From Candidatus Woesearchaeota archaeon (GTDB taxonomy: Archaea; Nanobdellota; Nanobdellia; Woesearchaeales; GW2011-AR4): a DNA stretch of 6,908 nucleotides. Every line of letters starts with the position of its first letter. The stretch's first letter is position 1. The DNA lies in NCBI GenBank assembly GCA_030631975.1, contig DAOVKD010000033.1:1-6908 (forward strand). Direction: 5' to 3'. Below the pieces are notes generated by a model. The model saw only the letters and a list, made by a program, of their open reading frames with translations. It made no database searches and was not told the DNA's origin. Positions 1-5,324 of the stretch are shown here, piece by piece. Position numbers and translations under genes: made by a program.

Positions 1-138
1 AAAATAGGCAAATATAAATTATCATACACTGAAGTTCCAATAGAGACAATTTACTCAGACAATTACAAAGGCACGACCATATTGGATGGAGTTAGAATTG
101 TTTTTAATGTATTGGTGTGGAAATTAAATCATCTATGA
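1..138 (+). CDS. Family 2 glycosyltransferase, C-terminal fragment (5' end outside window)
   Basis: Frame 1 is open from the first base to a TGA at 136-138 and gives 45 residues. They read like the tail of a DPM1/WcaA-type GT2 enzyme: a short conserved segment with YTEVPIETIYSD, then NYKGTTILDGVRIVF, ending in a hydrophobic stretch with a Trp (LVWKL). In such GT2 proteins the E-V-P-I strand closes the GT-A fold and the following amphipathic helix packs on the membrane. GT2 enzymes of this kind move a sugar from a nucleotide donor to a polyprenyl phosphate or a growing glycan on the cytoplasmic face. The next gene, 7 bp on, is a DUF2304 protein, a frequent partner of GT2 genes in archaea and bacteria, which supports the call. 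The catalytic DxD region is not in the window, so donor and acceptor cannot be judged. Confidence 0.72.
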   Translation, partial: KIGKYKLSYTEVPIETIYSDNYKGTTILDGVRIVFNVLVWKLNHL

Positions 139-141
139 GGT
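137..141 (+). promoter_or_regulatory. Shine-Dalgarno site GAGGT for the DUF2304 gene
   Basis: GAGGT ends four bases before the ATG at 146 and is complementary to the CCUCC-type 3' end of 16S rRNA. Its first two bases are the last two bases of the upstream TGA stop, so termination and re-initiation are fused. The 13-base string TGAGGTAAAAATG recurs exactly before the carbamoyltransferase gene. Confidence 0.7.
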
Positions 142-145
142 AAAA

Positions 146-478
146 ATGGCAAATATACTGGGCATTCAGATCTTAGGCATCCTGTTTGGATTCTTTATGA
201 TGTACTATACATTCCTGCAGTATAAAAGAAAGGAATTCACAATAAAGGAGTATAGTTTCTGGTTTGTATTCTGGGCTGTATTTACTATAGTGACTTTATT
301 CCCCCAGATTCTTGACCCTCTGCTTAAGACATTCAGTATTGCAAGGACATTGGACTTTTTCATAATTACAGGATTCCTTTTCCTGATATTTGTCAGCTTC
401 TATACCTATACCATGGTCAGAAAAAACCAAAGAAAAATTGAGGAAATAGTCAGGAAGGCAGCTCTAAAAAGAAAATAA
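146..478 (+). CDS. DUF2304 family small membrane protein
   Basis: A 110-residue protein with three predicted membrane helices (about residues 4-24, 37-55 and 69-91), positively charged loops, and a basic, probably coiled C-terminal tail (residues 92-110, rich in Lys and Arg). Length, three-helix layout and the position right after a GT2 gene fit the DUF2304 family. Members have no proven biochemical role; their constant pairing with GT2 enzymes suggests they act as membrane partners or scaffolds for polyprenyl-phosphate sugar transfer. The ATG is supported by a good GAGGT site four bases upstream. The stop TAA abuts the ATG of the next gene with no gap, so all three plus-strand genes are very likely one transcript. 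The family call comes from the overall pattern, since DUF2304 has no short catalytic motif to check. Confidence 0.75.
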   Translation: MANILGIQILGILFGFFMMYYTFLQYKRKEFTIKEYSFWFVFWAVFTIVTLFPQILDPLLKTFSIARTLDFFIITGFLFLIFVSFYTYTMVRKNQRKIEEIVRKAALKRK

Positions 479-1606
479 ATGGCATCTGTTGATTTAATTA
501 AATTTCTGGATAAATATATTGGGTCCTTATTGTGTCTATTATTATCGATAAACAAGCTTTTTAGGCATAAAAAAATCCATAAATACGATAAGATACTGCT
601 CATTCAGTTGTGGGGCATAGGTGAGACAATACTAACGCTCCCTGCGATACAAGCATTAAGAAAGCAATATAAAAAAAGCAATATAGATATTTTAGTAACT
701 GAAAGAAACAAGGAAATTTATTATAAAAATAAATTTATTAATAATGTAAAAGTTCTGAAATTAAACCCATTCTCTATCAAATTATTTATTTTAAAAAATT
801 TAAGAAAATATGATCTTATCATAGATATGGAAGAATATCTCAATATTTCTGCAATAATATCCTTTTACGTAGGCAGGGAAAGAATAGGCTATTCTCATGG
901 CATCAGGTCAAAATTATATACTGAAACAGTGGATTACAATGACAGGCAGCATGTTGTTTACACTTTCCTAGACCTCCTTAAACCATTAAATATCAAATCA
1001 AATGTTGATAAATTGCCGAAACTTAATTATTCTTCAAATGATAAAAAAAATATTAATAATTTATTAAGAAAATATAATGTTGCAAAAAAAGATTTTCTTA
1101 TTGGATTTGGAGTCGGAGCAGCTGAAAGCGCAAAATCAAGAATGTGGCCAAAGGAAAGGTTTGCAGAACTTGCAGACTATTTGATTAAAAAATGTAATGC
1201 TAAAATTATTTTGATTGGAAATAAGAAAGAAAAAAAATCAATCGATGAATTGCAAGATTTAATTATTAATAAAAATAATTCATTCAATATAGCGGGTCTA
1301 ATAAACACTAGAGAAATGTTTTATTTAATTAGCCTATGCAGCTTATTCATTGGCAATGACTCAGGGCCAATGCACGTTTCAGCAGCGCAGGGAATAAAAA
1401 CAATTGGATTGTTTGGCTGCAACCTTCCTGTAAGATTCAGGCCATTCGGAAAAAATAATTATTATATTTACAAGAAAAAAACACAAGACGCCTGCATAAA
1501 CGTCCATAAAAGGGAAATTGGAGAATGCAAACATGGAATGGAAAACGCATGCGTAAAAAAAATACAGGTTAATGATGTTTTAAAAGAAGTTAAGAAATTA
1601 ATTTAA
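479..1606 (+). CDS. Family 9 glycosyltransferase (heptosyltransferase-like)
   Basis: A 375-residue GT-B fold glycosyltransferase of the ADP-heptose:LPS heptosyltransferase family (GT9). Seen in the sequence: the N-domain opening strand and helix KILLIQLWGIGET..LPAIQAL (residues 38-60), the second-domain opening GVGAAESAKSRMWPKERFAELA (211-232), the strand IILIGN (243-248), and the GT9 donor-site signature IGNDSGPMHVSAA (291-303, Asp294). The C-terminus carries Cys339, Cys350 and Cys358 in a pattern common in GT9 proteins, possibly a metal or disulfide site. Residues 1-36, ahead of the first strand, are hydrophobic or amphipathic and may attach the enzyme to the membrane. The start ATG directly follows the TAA of DUF2304 and has no clear ribosome site, so translation is probably coupled. 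Archaea lack LPS, so the donor and acceptor are unknown; a surface or exported glycan is inferred from the GT2/DUF2304 neighbours. Confidence 0.88.
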   Translation: MASVDLIKFLDKYIGSLLCLLLSINKLFRHKKIHKYDKILLIQLWGIGETILTLPAIQALRKQYKKSNIDILVTERNKEIYYKNKFINNVKVLKLNPFSIKLFILKNLRKYDLIIDMEEYLNISAIISFYVGRERIGYSHGIRSKLYTETVDYNDRQHVVYTFLDLLKPLNIKSNVDKLPKLNYSSNDKKNINNLLRKYNVAKKDFLIGFGVGAAESAKSRMWPKERFAELADYLIKKCNAKIILIGNKKEKKSIDELQDLIINKNNSFNIAGLINTREMFYLISLCSLFIGNDSGPMHVSAAQGIKTIGLFGCNLPVRFRPFGKNNYYIYKKKTQDACINVHKREIGECKHGMENACVKKIQVNDVLKEVKKLI

Positions 1607-1623
1607 CCCATTCCATCATTTTG

Positions 1624-1640
1624 CTGTACTTTTTTGACAG
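1624..1640 (+). terminator. Possible T-run terminator in the convergent gap
   Basis: The 35-bp gap between the converging GT9 and DUF5989 genes contains a run of six T on the plus strand (1630-1635), the kind of signal archaeal RNA polymerase uses to stop. It lies inside a weak 4-bp inverted repeat (CTGT at 1624-1627, ACAG at 1637-1640). The stem is too short to act as a bacterial intrinsic terminator. No comparable T-run is seen on the minus strand right after the DUF5989 gene. Confidence 0.3.
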
Positions 1641-1641
1641 T

Positions 1642-1803
1642 TTAGAAAAGCGCATAAATAAACGGAGATAGTGCACTACTTTGCCCAAATATAATTAGTA
1701 TTCCCACCAAAATAAGCATAATAATTATAGGGGCAAGCCACCATGCTTTTCTTACTTTTAAAAAATCCCAGACCTCTCCTAATAAAGATTTGTTATTAGC
1801 CAT
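1642..1803 (-). CDS. DUF5989 (SxtK-like) small membrane protein, 53 residues
   Basis: This gene is too short for usual length cut-offs but clearly real. It begins at an ATG inside the last codons of the SGNH hydrolase gene (8-bp overlap, ATGGCTAA) and ends in TAA. The protein has a charged N-terminal amphipathic part (LLGEVWDFLKVRKAWW, residues 7-22), one membrane helix (about 23-41), and the conserved tail SALSPFIYALF (43-53). This layout, with W-x-F-L-K and an A-P-F-I-Y-x-L-F-type end, is the hallmark of DUF5989, whose members usually lie beside NodU/CmcH-type carbamoyltransferases and SxtJ proteins. SxtK of saxitoxin clusters is of this kind. Its function is unknown; a small membrane subunit supporting the carbamoyltransferase or hydrolase is inferred from gene order. 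It is the last gene of the minus-strand operon. Confidence 0.85.
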   Translation of the reverse strand: MANNKSLLGEVWDFLKVRKAWWLAPIIIMLILVGILIIFGQSSALSPFIYALF

Positions 1804-3070
1804 TCTCTACTAAACCCTCTTGAATTAGCATGTTATATATTTCTTTCGCAAATAATTCATGACCATAATCATTTAAGTGATGATCACCTTCTAGATACAC
1901 GCTTTTTTTATTTTCCTGAAATTCCTTTTTGAATAAGGGGTATAGGTTCACTATTTTTATGTTTTCGCTTTTGGCAAAATCTTCTAATAATCGGTAGGGC
2001 TTCCCATAATCAAAGAAATTATCATCAATATTATAATACTTTTCTGTTGTTGCTTTCTGCATCTCAGGGTCAACTGATATCCTATCTCCAATGACTGCAA
2101 AGATGAATGTTATATTATTTTGTCTTGCAAGATTGTCATATTCTTTGAGTATTAATGAGTTCAGAACAAATGCATAATTCATCACATTAGAGTATTCCCT
2201 CTCAATAGCCCAGAACTCACCATCTTTATAAGCAATAAAATAATCCTCTTTTTCAGGAGGATCGAGTTTGTTCTTTATAGCGGATCTTGTCTGAGAGCCC
2301 TTGTCTTTATAAAGAATATATAAGTGTGACCAGCTTCGCATAAAACGTTTAAAACCTTTATATGCATGTTCCCTTTCTTTTGGATAACTACGTTCATAAT
2401 CTTTGCTTAAGGGTGCAGGTACACCTGTTAATTCTAATTCACCATTTTCTTTTATTACAAAAAGTGGCTTGAACACATTATACTGGTATTTAGAAACTAT
2501 GTTAGAAAAATCATTGTTAAACAGAGTATGAACAACAACTTTTGGCTTGTAAGGCAAACCATCTCTAATAAATCTTAAAAGAGCTTGATCAGTTCCATAA
2601 CCACCAGCACCTAAATTAATAACTTCCCAATTATCACCTAACATCCCCTTAAGTTGCGCAGATACTATCTTCTTATCATCCACCCAAAATCCATAAGTTA
2701 AAGAGTCTCCGGTCATAACAACGATATTTTTGTTTTTATCCACTTCATGATCCATTCTATGGCCTTTACTATTATGTGTAATAGTGATTATAGGATTTCT
2801 TTTTTGACTTGTATATGGTTGCACTTTGTAATCTTTTACAGTTGACCAACCTAAATCTTTATCGTATTCAACTTCTTTGGGGTATGTGGGGTAAGATGGA
2901 TTATGTTCATTATACAGTTTCTGAGGATTAAAAACTCTTACAATAATCTCTCCTAGAGAAAAGGAAATTAAAAGGACAATTAAGATTGATATTAATCTTA
3001 TTTTTAGCTGCTTTTTGCTTATTTTAATCTTTTTGTTCTCTATTGTAATTACCTTATTAATCTTTTGCAT
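1796..3070 (-). CDS. Membrane-anchored SGNH/GDSL-family hydrolase (SxtL-like)
   Basis: From the ATG at 3070 the protein has 424 residues: a very basic N-terminus (1-25), one membrane helix (about 25-47), then a catalytic domain expected outside the cytoplasm. SGNH blocks are visible: GDSLTYG (121-127, nucleophile Ser123), GAGGYGTDQ (154-162, oxyanion Gly), FNND (184-187, block III Asn) and GDHHLNDYGH (395-404, catalytic Asp396/His398). Related enzymes hydrolyse or transfer acyl groups on carbohydrates and lipids; the substrate here is unknown. Neighbours point to a surface polymer also handled by the carbamoyltransferase, as sxtL (a GDSL lipase) accompanies sxtI. An earlier GTG at 3079 is possible, but the ATG at 3070 has a GTGAG/GAG stretch just upstream and cuts the overlap with the carbamoyltransferase from 23 to 14 bp. 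The family assignment is firm; the exact activity is not. Confidence 0.85.
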   Translation of the reverse strand: MQKINKVITIENKKIKISKKQLKIRLISILIVLLISFSLGEIIVRVFNPQKLYNEHNPSYPTYPKEVEYDKDLGWSTVKDYKVQPYTSQKRNPIITITHNSKGHRMDHEVDKNKNIVVMTGDSLTYGFWVDDKKIVSAQLKGMLGDNWEVINLGAGGYGTDQALLRFIRDGLPYKPKVVVHTLFNNDFSNIVSKYQYNVFKPLFVIKENGELELTGVPAPLSKDYERSYPKEREHAYKGFKRFMRSWSHLYILYKDKGSQTRSAIKNKLDPPEKEDYFIAYKDGEFWAIEREYSNVMNYAFVLNSLILKEYDNLARQNNITFIFAVIGDRISVDPEMQKATTEKYYNIDDNFFDYGKPYRLLEDFAKSENIKIVNLYPLFKKEFQENKKSVYLEGDHHLNDYGHELFAKEIYNMLIQEGLVENG

Positions 3071-4817
3071 ACTTCTCACTGTCCCACATATCTTGAGGGT
3101 TGTTTTCCCTTTTTATTATAAATTTATCCATCACTAAATAATCTATGTCTGTACCCATCATGCATTTATACGCATCGTAAGGTGTACAAACAATAGGTTC
3201 TCCTCTTATGTTGAATGATGTATTTATGAGGATAGGGATTCCAGACAGCTTTCCGAATTCCTTGATTAAATCATAGTACAACGGATTTTGATGTCTTCTT
3301 ATTGTCTGTAATCTTCCAGAGCCATCAATATGCGTTACAGCTGGTATCTTCTTATGCCACTCTTTTTTTATGGGATACACCATCAGCATAAAATCAGTTG
3401 GTTCCGGGACAGGTGTGTCACAATCAAAATATTTCAGTGCATCATCTTCACAAACAACTGGTGCAAAAGGCCTGAATTTCTCCCTGTGCTTCACTTTCTG
3501 GTTTAATATACTCCGCATTTCTGGGCTGCAAGGGTTTGATAATATGCTTCTTGCCCCTAATGCTCTGGGACCCCATTCCATTCCTAAGTGGAACCAGCCA
3601 ACAACATGATTATCAAAAATCAATTTTGCAGTAGTTTTTACCAGATCGTTTTCATCCTTGAATTCAGAATATTTTATTTTATTCTTGTCCAAAAATGATT
3701 TTGCCTCCTCTGTAGAAAATTTCGGGCCAAGGTAAGCATTTCTGAAAACATAATTCCTTTTATTGCCCAATATACTATGGTAAATGTAAGAAGCAGCACC
3801 AATACTCGTCCCCCCATCGCCTGCATCTGGATGAATCCAGATATTTTTAAAAGGCGTGTTTTTTAATATCTTGCCATTATATACGCTGTTTAGGGCAACA
3901 CCCCCTGCAAGGACTATGTTGGGACATTTTATAACTTTATTTATATGATTAAGAATTTTAATTAGGATCTCTTCTGTTACCATCTGCAGTGCTGCTGCAA
4001 CATCTTTATGCCCCTGTGTCACTTCTGATTCGGGCTTTCTTATTGGCCCATCTAACAGTTTGCATAATTTTCTTGAAGGCATTCTATCAGCATAGTGAAA
4101 AACAAAATAGCTCATATCAAATCTAAAGCTGCCATCCTCTTTAATATCTATAACTTGTTTTAGTTTCTTATAATACTCATTGGTATTTTTATCCATATTA
4201 CCATAAGCACTTAATCCCATAACCTTATATTCAGAATTATTCACGCTAAAGCCAAGATATGCTGTTATGGTTGAATACAACAAACCGATAGAACTGGGGA
4301 ACTTAATTTCTTTTATAAGCTCTATATTATTATCTTTTCCAATCCCATAAGCAGTTGTTGTCCATTCACCAACACCATCTACTGTAAGGATTGCAGCTTC
4401 TTTAAATGGACTTACTAAAAAAGAGCTTGCAGCATGAGCAAGATGGTGCTCTATAAACAAAACGTCTCCCTTGTATTTCAGTTTTTTTCTTATTGCCCTC
4501 ATCACTCTTAATTTTTCGTTAATCCAAGATGGCATAGAAACTAAGAATGTCTTAAAGCTTTTAGGAAACATTTCGAGATGCTGTGAAAGAACTCTTTCAA
4601 ATTTAAGAAAAGGCTTTTCATAAAATCCTATATGCATAACGTCATTAATGTTTATATTCTGGCTTTTTAGGCAATACTTTATGGCATTAATGGGAAAAGA
4701 AGTATCGTGTTTTTTTCTTGTAAATCTTTCCTCCTGAGCTGCAGCTGCAATAATTCCATCTTTCAATAAAGCTGCAGATGAATCATGATAATAGCAACTT
4801 ATCCCCAGGATATACAT
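3057..4817 (-). CDS. NodU/CmcH/SxtI-type O-carbamoyltransferase
   Basis: A 586-residue, full-length enzyme of the family that transfers carbamoyl from carbamoyl phosphate, via carbamoyl-adenylate, to a hydroxyl group. The N-terminal Kae1-like domain (about 1-350) shows YYHDSSAAL (9-17), AAAAQEERFTRKKHD (24-38), the metal-binding HHLAHA (124-129), TVDGVGEW (145-152), GGVALN (305-310) and HPDAGDGG (329-336). The C-terminal Carbam_trans_C domain shows WGPRALGARSIL (415-426), KFRPFAP (447-453) and NTSFNIRGEPIV (532-543). All motifs expected from the TobZ structure are present, so it should be active and cytoplasmic. The start is set by a GAGGT site four bases upstream that overlaps the previous gene's stop. 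Placed with DUF5989, SxtJ-like and SGNH genes beside glycosyltransferases, it probably carbamoylates a sugar of a surface glycan or its lipid-linked precursor; the acceptor cannot be read from sequence. Confidence 0.93.
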   Translation of the reverse strand: MYILGISCYYHDSSAALLKDGIIAAAAQEERFTRKKHDTSFPINAIKYCLKSQNININDVMHIGFYEKPFLKFERVLSQHLEMFPKSFKTFLVSMPSWINEKLRVMRAIRKKLKYKGDVLFIEHHLAHAASSFLVSPFKEAAILTVDGVGEWTTTAYGIGKDNNIELIKEIKFPSSIGLLYSTITAYLGFSVNNSEYKVMGLSAYGNMDKNTNEYYKKLKQVIDIKEDGSFRFDMSYFVFHYADRMPSRKLCKLLDGPIRKPESEVTQGHKDVAAALQMVTEEILIKILNHINKVIKCPNIVLAGGVALNSVYNGKILKNTPFKNIWIHPDAGDGGTSIGAASYIYHSILGNKRNYVFRNAYLGPKFSTEEAKSFLDKNKIKYSEFKDENDLVKTTAKLIFDNHVVGWFHLGMEWGPRALGARSILSNPCSPEMRSILNQKVKHREKFRPFAPVVCEDDALKYFDCDTPVPEPTDFMLMVYPIKKEWHKKIPAVTHIDGSGRLQTIRRHQNPLYYDLIKEFGKLSGIPILINTSFNIRGEPIVCTPYDAYKCMMGTDIDYLVMDKFIIKRENNPQDMWDSEKYAKD

Positions 4818-4821
4818 TTTT

Positions 4822-4826
4822 ACCTC
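4822..4826 (-). promoter_or_regulatory. Shine-Dalgarno site GAGGT for the carbamoyltransferase
   Basis: On the minus strand GAGGT ends four bases before the ATG at 4817, and its first two bases are part of the upstream gene's TGA stop (4825-4827). The 13-base context TGAGGTAAAAATG is identical to that at 136-148 on the plus strand. Confidence 0.7.
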
Positions 4827-5073
4827 AAAATTGTCTGTAATAGTCTTCCATAGGTTTCTTTTTTAAGTTCAAATCAGACCAGTATGAGTCTTTTTTTGAT
4901 AATTTTGTTTCCAAAAAGTGTTTTCTGAATAATTTTGCAAAAAGAGAGGTTAGTCCAACACCAATTAGGTACACAAATGTCAGTAAAATTGTATTAATAA
5001 TCAGTGCTATATCGTGCCCGAAATTTTGCATGCCCTTCCTTAAGCCCTTAAAAAATTGTTTTACTTCTTTCAT
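4825..5073 (-). CDS. Small membrane protein resembling the C-terminal half of SxtJ
   Basis: An 82-residue protein: a basic amphipathic start (1-20), one membrane helix (about 22-46), then a charged soluble tail. The order of membrane helix, LFAKLFRKHFLETKLSKK and a SYW motif (63-65) matches the C-terminal half of SxtJ-family membrane proteins as I know them, where a hydrophobic helix is followed by a basic G/R-K-D-x-L type stretch and a T/S-Y-W end. Here an extra tail (SDLNLKKKPMEDYYRQF) follows the SYW. SxtJ proteins have no known function but are standard neighbours of O-carbamoyltransferases. The ATG overlaps the previous gene's stop (ATGA) and has no ribosome site, so it depends on coupling to the 67-residue gene upstream. 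Together the two would approximate one SxtJ; this is inference from layout, and sequence similarity alone is weak. Confidence 0.68.
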   Translation of the reverse strand: MKEVKQFFKGLRKGMQNFGHDIALIINTILLTFVYLIGVGLTSLFAKLFRKHFLETKLSKKDSYWSDLNLKKKPMEDYYRQF

Positions 5074-5273
5074 TTCAAAAGTCTTTTAATTATAACACCC
5101 ATTAAAGCAATTAATATTGTGATCCCCATTACATAAAGATAAGCCCATGATTCAGGAATCTTATTTAATAATGCCAGTATGAGAAATAAGATTGTCGTAA
5201 ATATAAAGTAACTTAATACATAACCCCATTTTTCCCAAACTTTTTCAATTGTTCTATTTTCTTCAAAAATCAT
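5070..5273 (-). CDS. Two-helix small membrane protein, first gene of the carbamoylation operon
   Basis: A 67-residue protein with a short charged N-terminus (EENRTIEKVWEKWG, 4-17), two membrane helices (about 17-37 and 44-62) joined by a short loop with KIPESW, and a basic end (KRLLK). I do not recognise a named family with certainty. Its topology matches the N-terminal helical hairpin that precedes the last helix in SxtJ-type proteins, and it is translationally coupled (ATGA) to the gene that looks like the SxtJ C-terminal half. The start ATG has AGGA three bases upstream, and a TATA box is centred about 27 bp before it, which would give a transcript with little or no leader. It could instead be an independent small partner protein. 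Confidence 0.65.
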   Translation of the reverse strand: MIFEENRTIEKVWEKWGYVLSYFIFTTILFLILALLNKIPESWAYLYVMGITILIALMGVIIKRLLK

Positions 5274-5291
5274 ATGTCCTGTATAAAAACA

Positions 5292-5324
5292 CCTAGTTTA
5301 TAAATGTTTTTCATAGCCTAGTTT
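5292..5324 (-). repeat. 8-bp direct repeat AAACTAGG around the TATA box
   Basis: AAACTAGG occurs twice on the minus strand, at 5317-5324 (touching the stop codon of the upstream gene) and 5292-5299 (sharing its first three bases with the TATA box), 25 bp apart start to start. A site overlapping TATA could block TBP binding. The upstream neighbour encodes a ribbon-helix-helix protein, a class that binds short repeated sites, so an operator is possible. Chance recurrence in AT-rich DNA is a real alternative. Confidence 0.35.
5297..5304 (-). promoter_or_regulatory. Archaeal-type TATA box (TTTATAAA) of the carbamoylation operon
   Basis: TTTATAAA is centred at about 5300, some 27 bp before the ATG at 5273, with an A-rich stretch (GAAAAACA on the minus strand) just upstream where a BRE would lie. 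Archaeal transcripts start roughly 25-27 bp downstream of the TATA centre, so the start site should fall at or a few bases before the ATG, giving a nearly leaderless mRNA. It is the only TATA-like element between the nucleotidyltransferase-like gene and the operon at the right distance; a second one (TTTTTATA, about 5282-5289) would place the start inside the coding region. Confidence 0.5.

Noticed and set aside
406..603. 65-residue minus-strand open frame
   Set aside because: It lies antisense across the junction of DUF2304 and GT9, both with clear family features; the product has no recognisable domain and there is no ribosome site.
1043..1050. A8 tracts in the GT9 gene (also near 1230-1237 and 1555-1562) as phase-variation switches
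   Set aside because: They encode Lys-rich stretches in a very AT-rich gene, where such runs are expected; the frame is intact, and nothing else points to slippage control.
3071..3079. Upstream GTG start for the SGNH hydrolase
   Set aside because: It would only add three residues and lengthen the overlap with the carbamoyltransferase; the ATG at 3070 has a GAG-containing stretch just ahead of it. Not excluded.
3370..3609. 79-residue plus-strand open frame
   Set aside because: It is antisense to the best-conserved C-terminal part of the carbamoyltransferase; its low-complexity Ser/Gly-rich product is a by-product of that coding sequence.
3057..4817. Kae1/TsaD or HypF instead of carbamoyltransferase
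   Set aside because: The N-terminal fold is shared, but length, the HHLAHA setting, and a full Carbam_trans_C domain with GPRALGARSIL and NTSFNIRGEPIV identify the NodU/CmcH family.
1642..5273. A saxitoxin-type toxin biosynthesis cluster
   Set aside because: Only the carbamoylation-associated genes resemble sxt genes; no polyketide synthase, amidinotransferase or tailoring oxygenase is present, and the flanks are glycan genes.
5278..5289. TTTTTATA as a second promoter
   Set aside because: Its spacing would put the transcription start inside the 67-residue gene, with no suitable start codon soon after.
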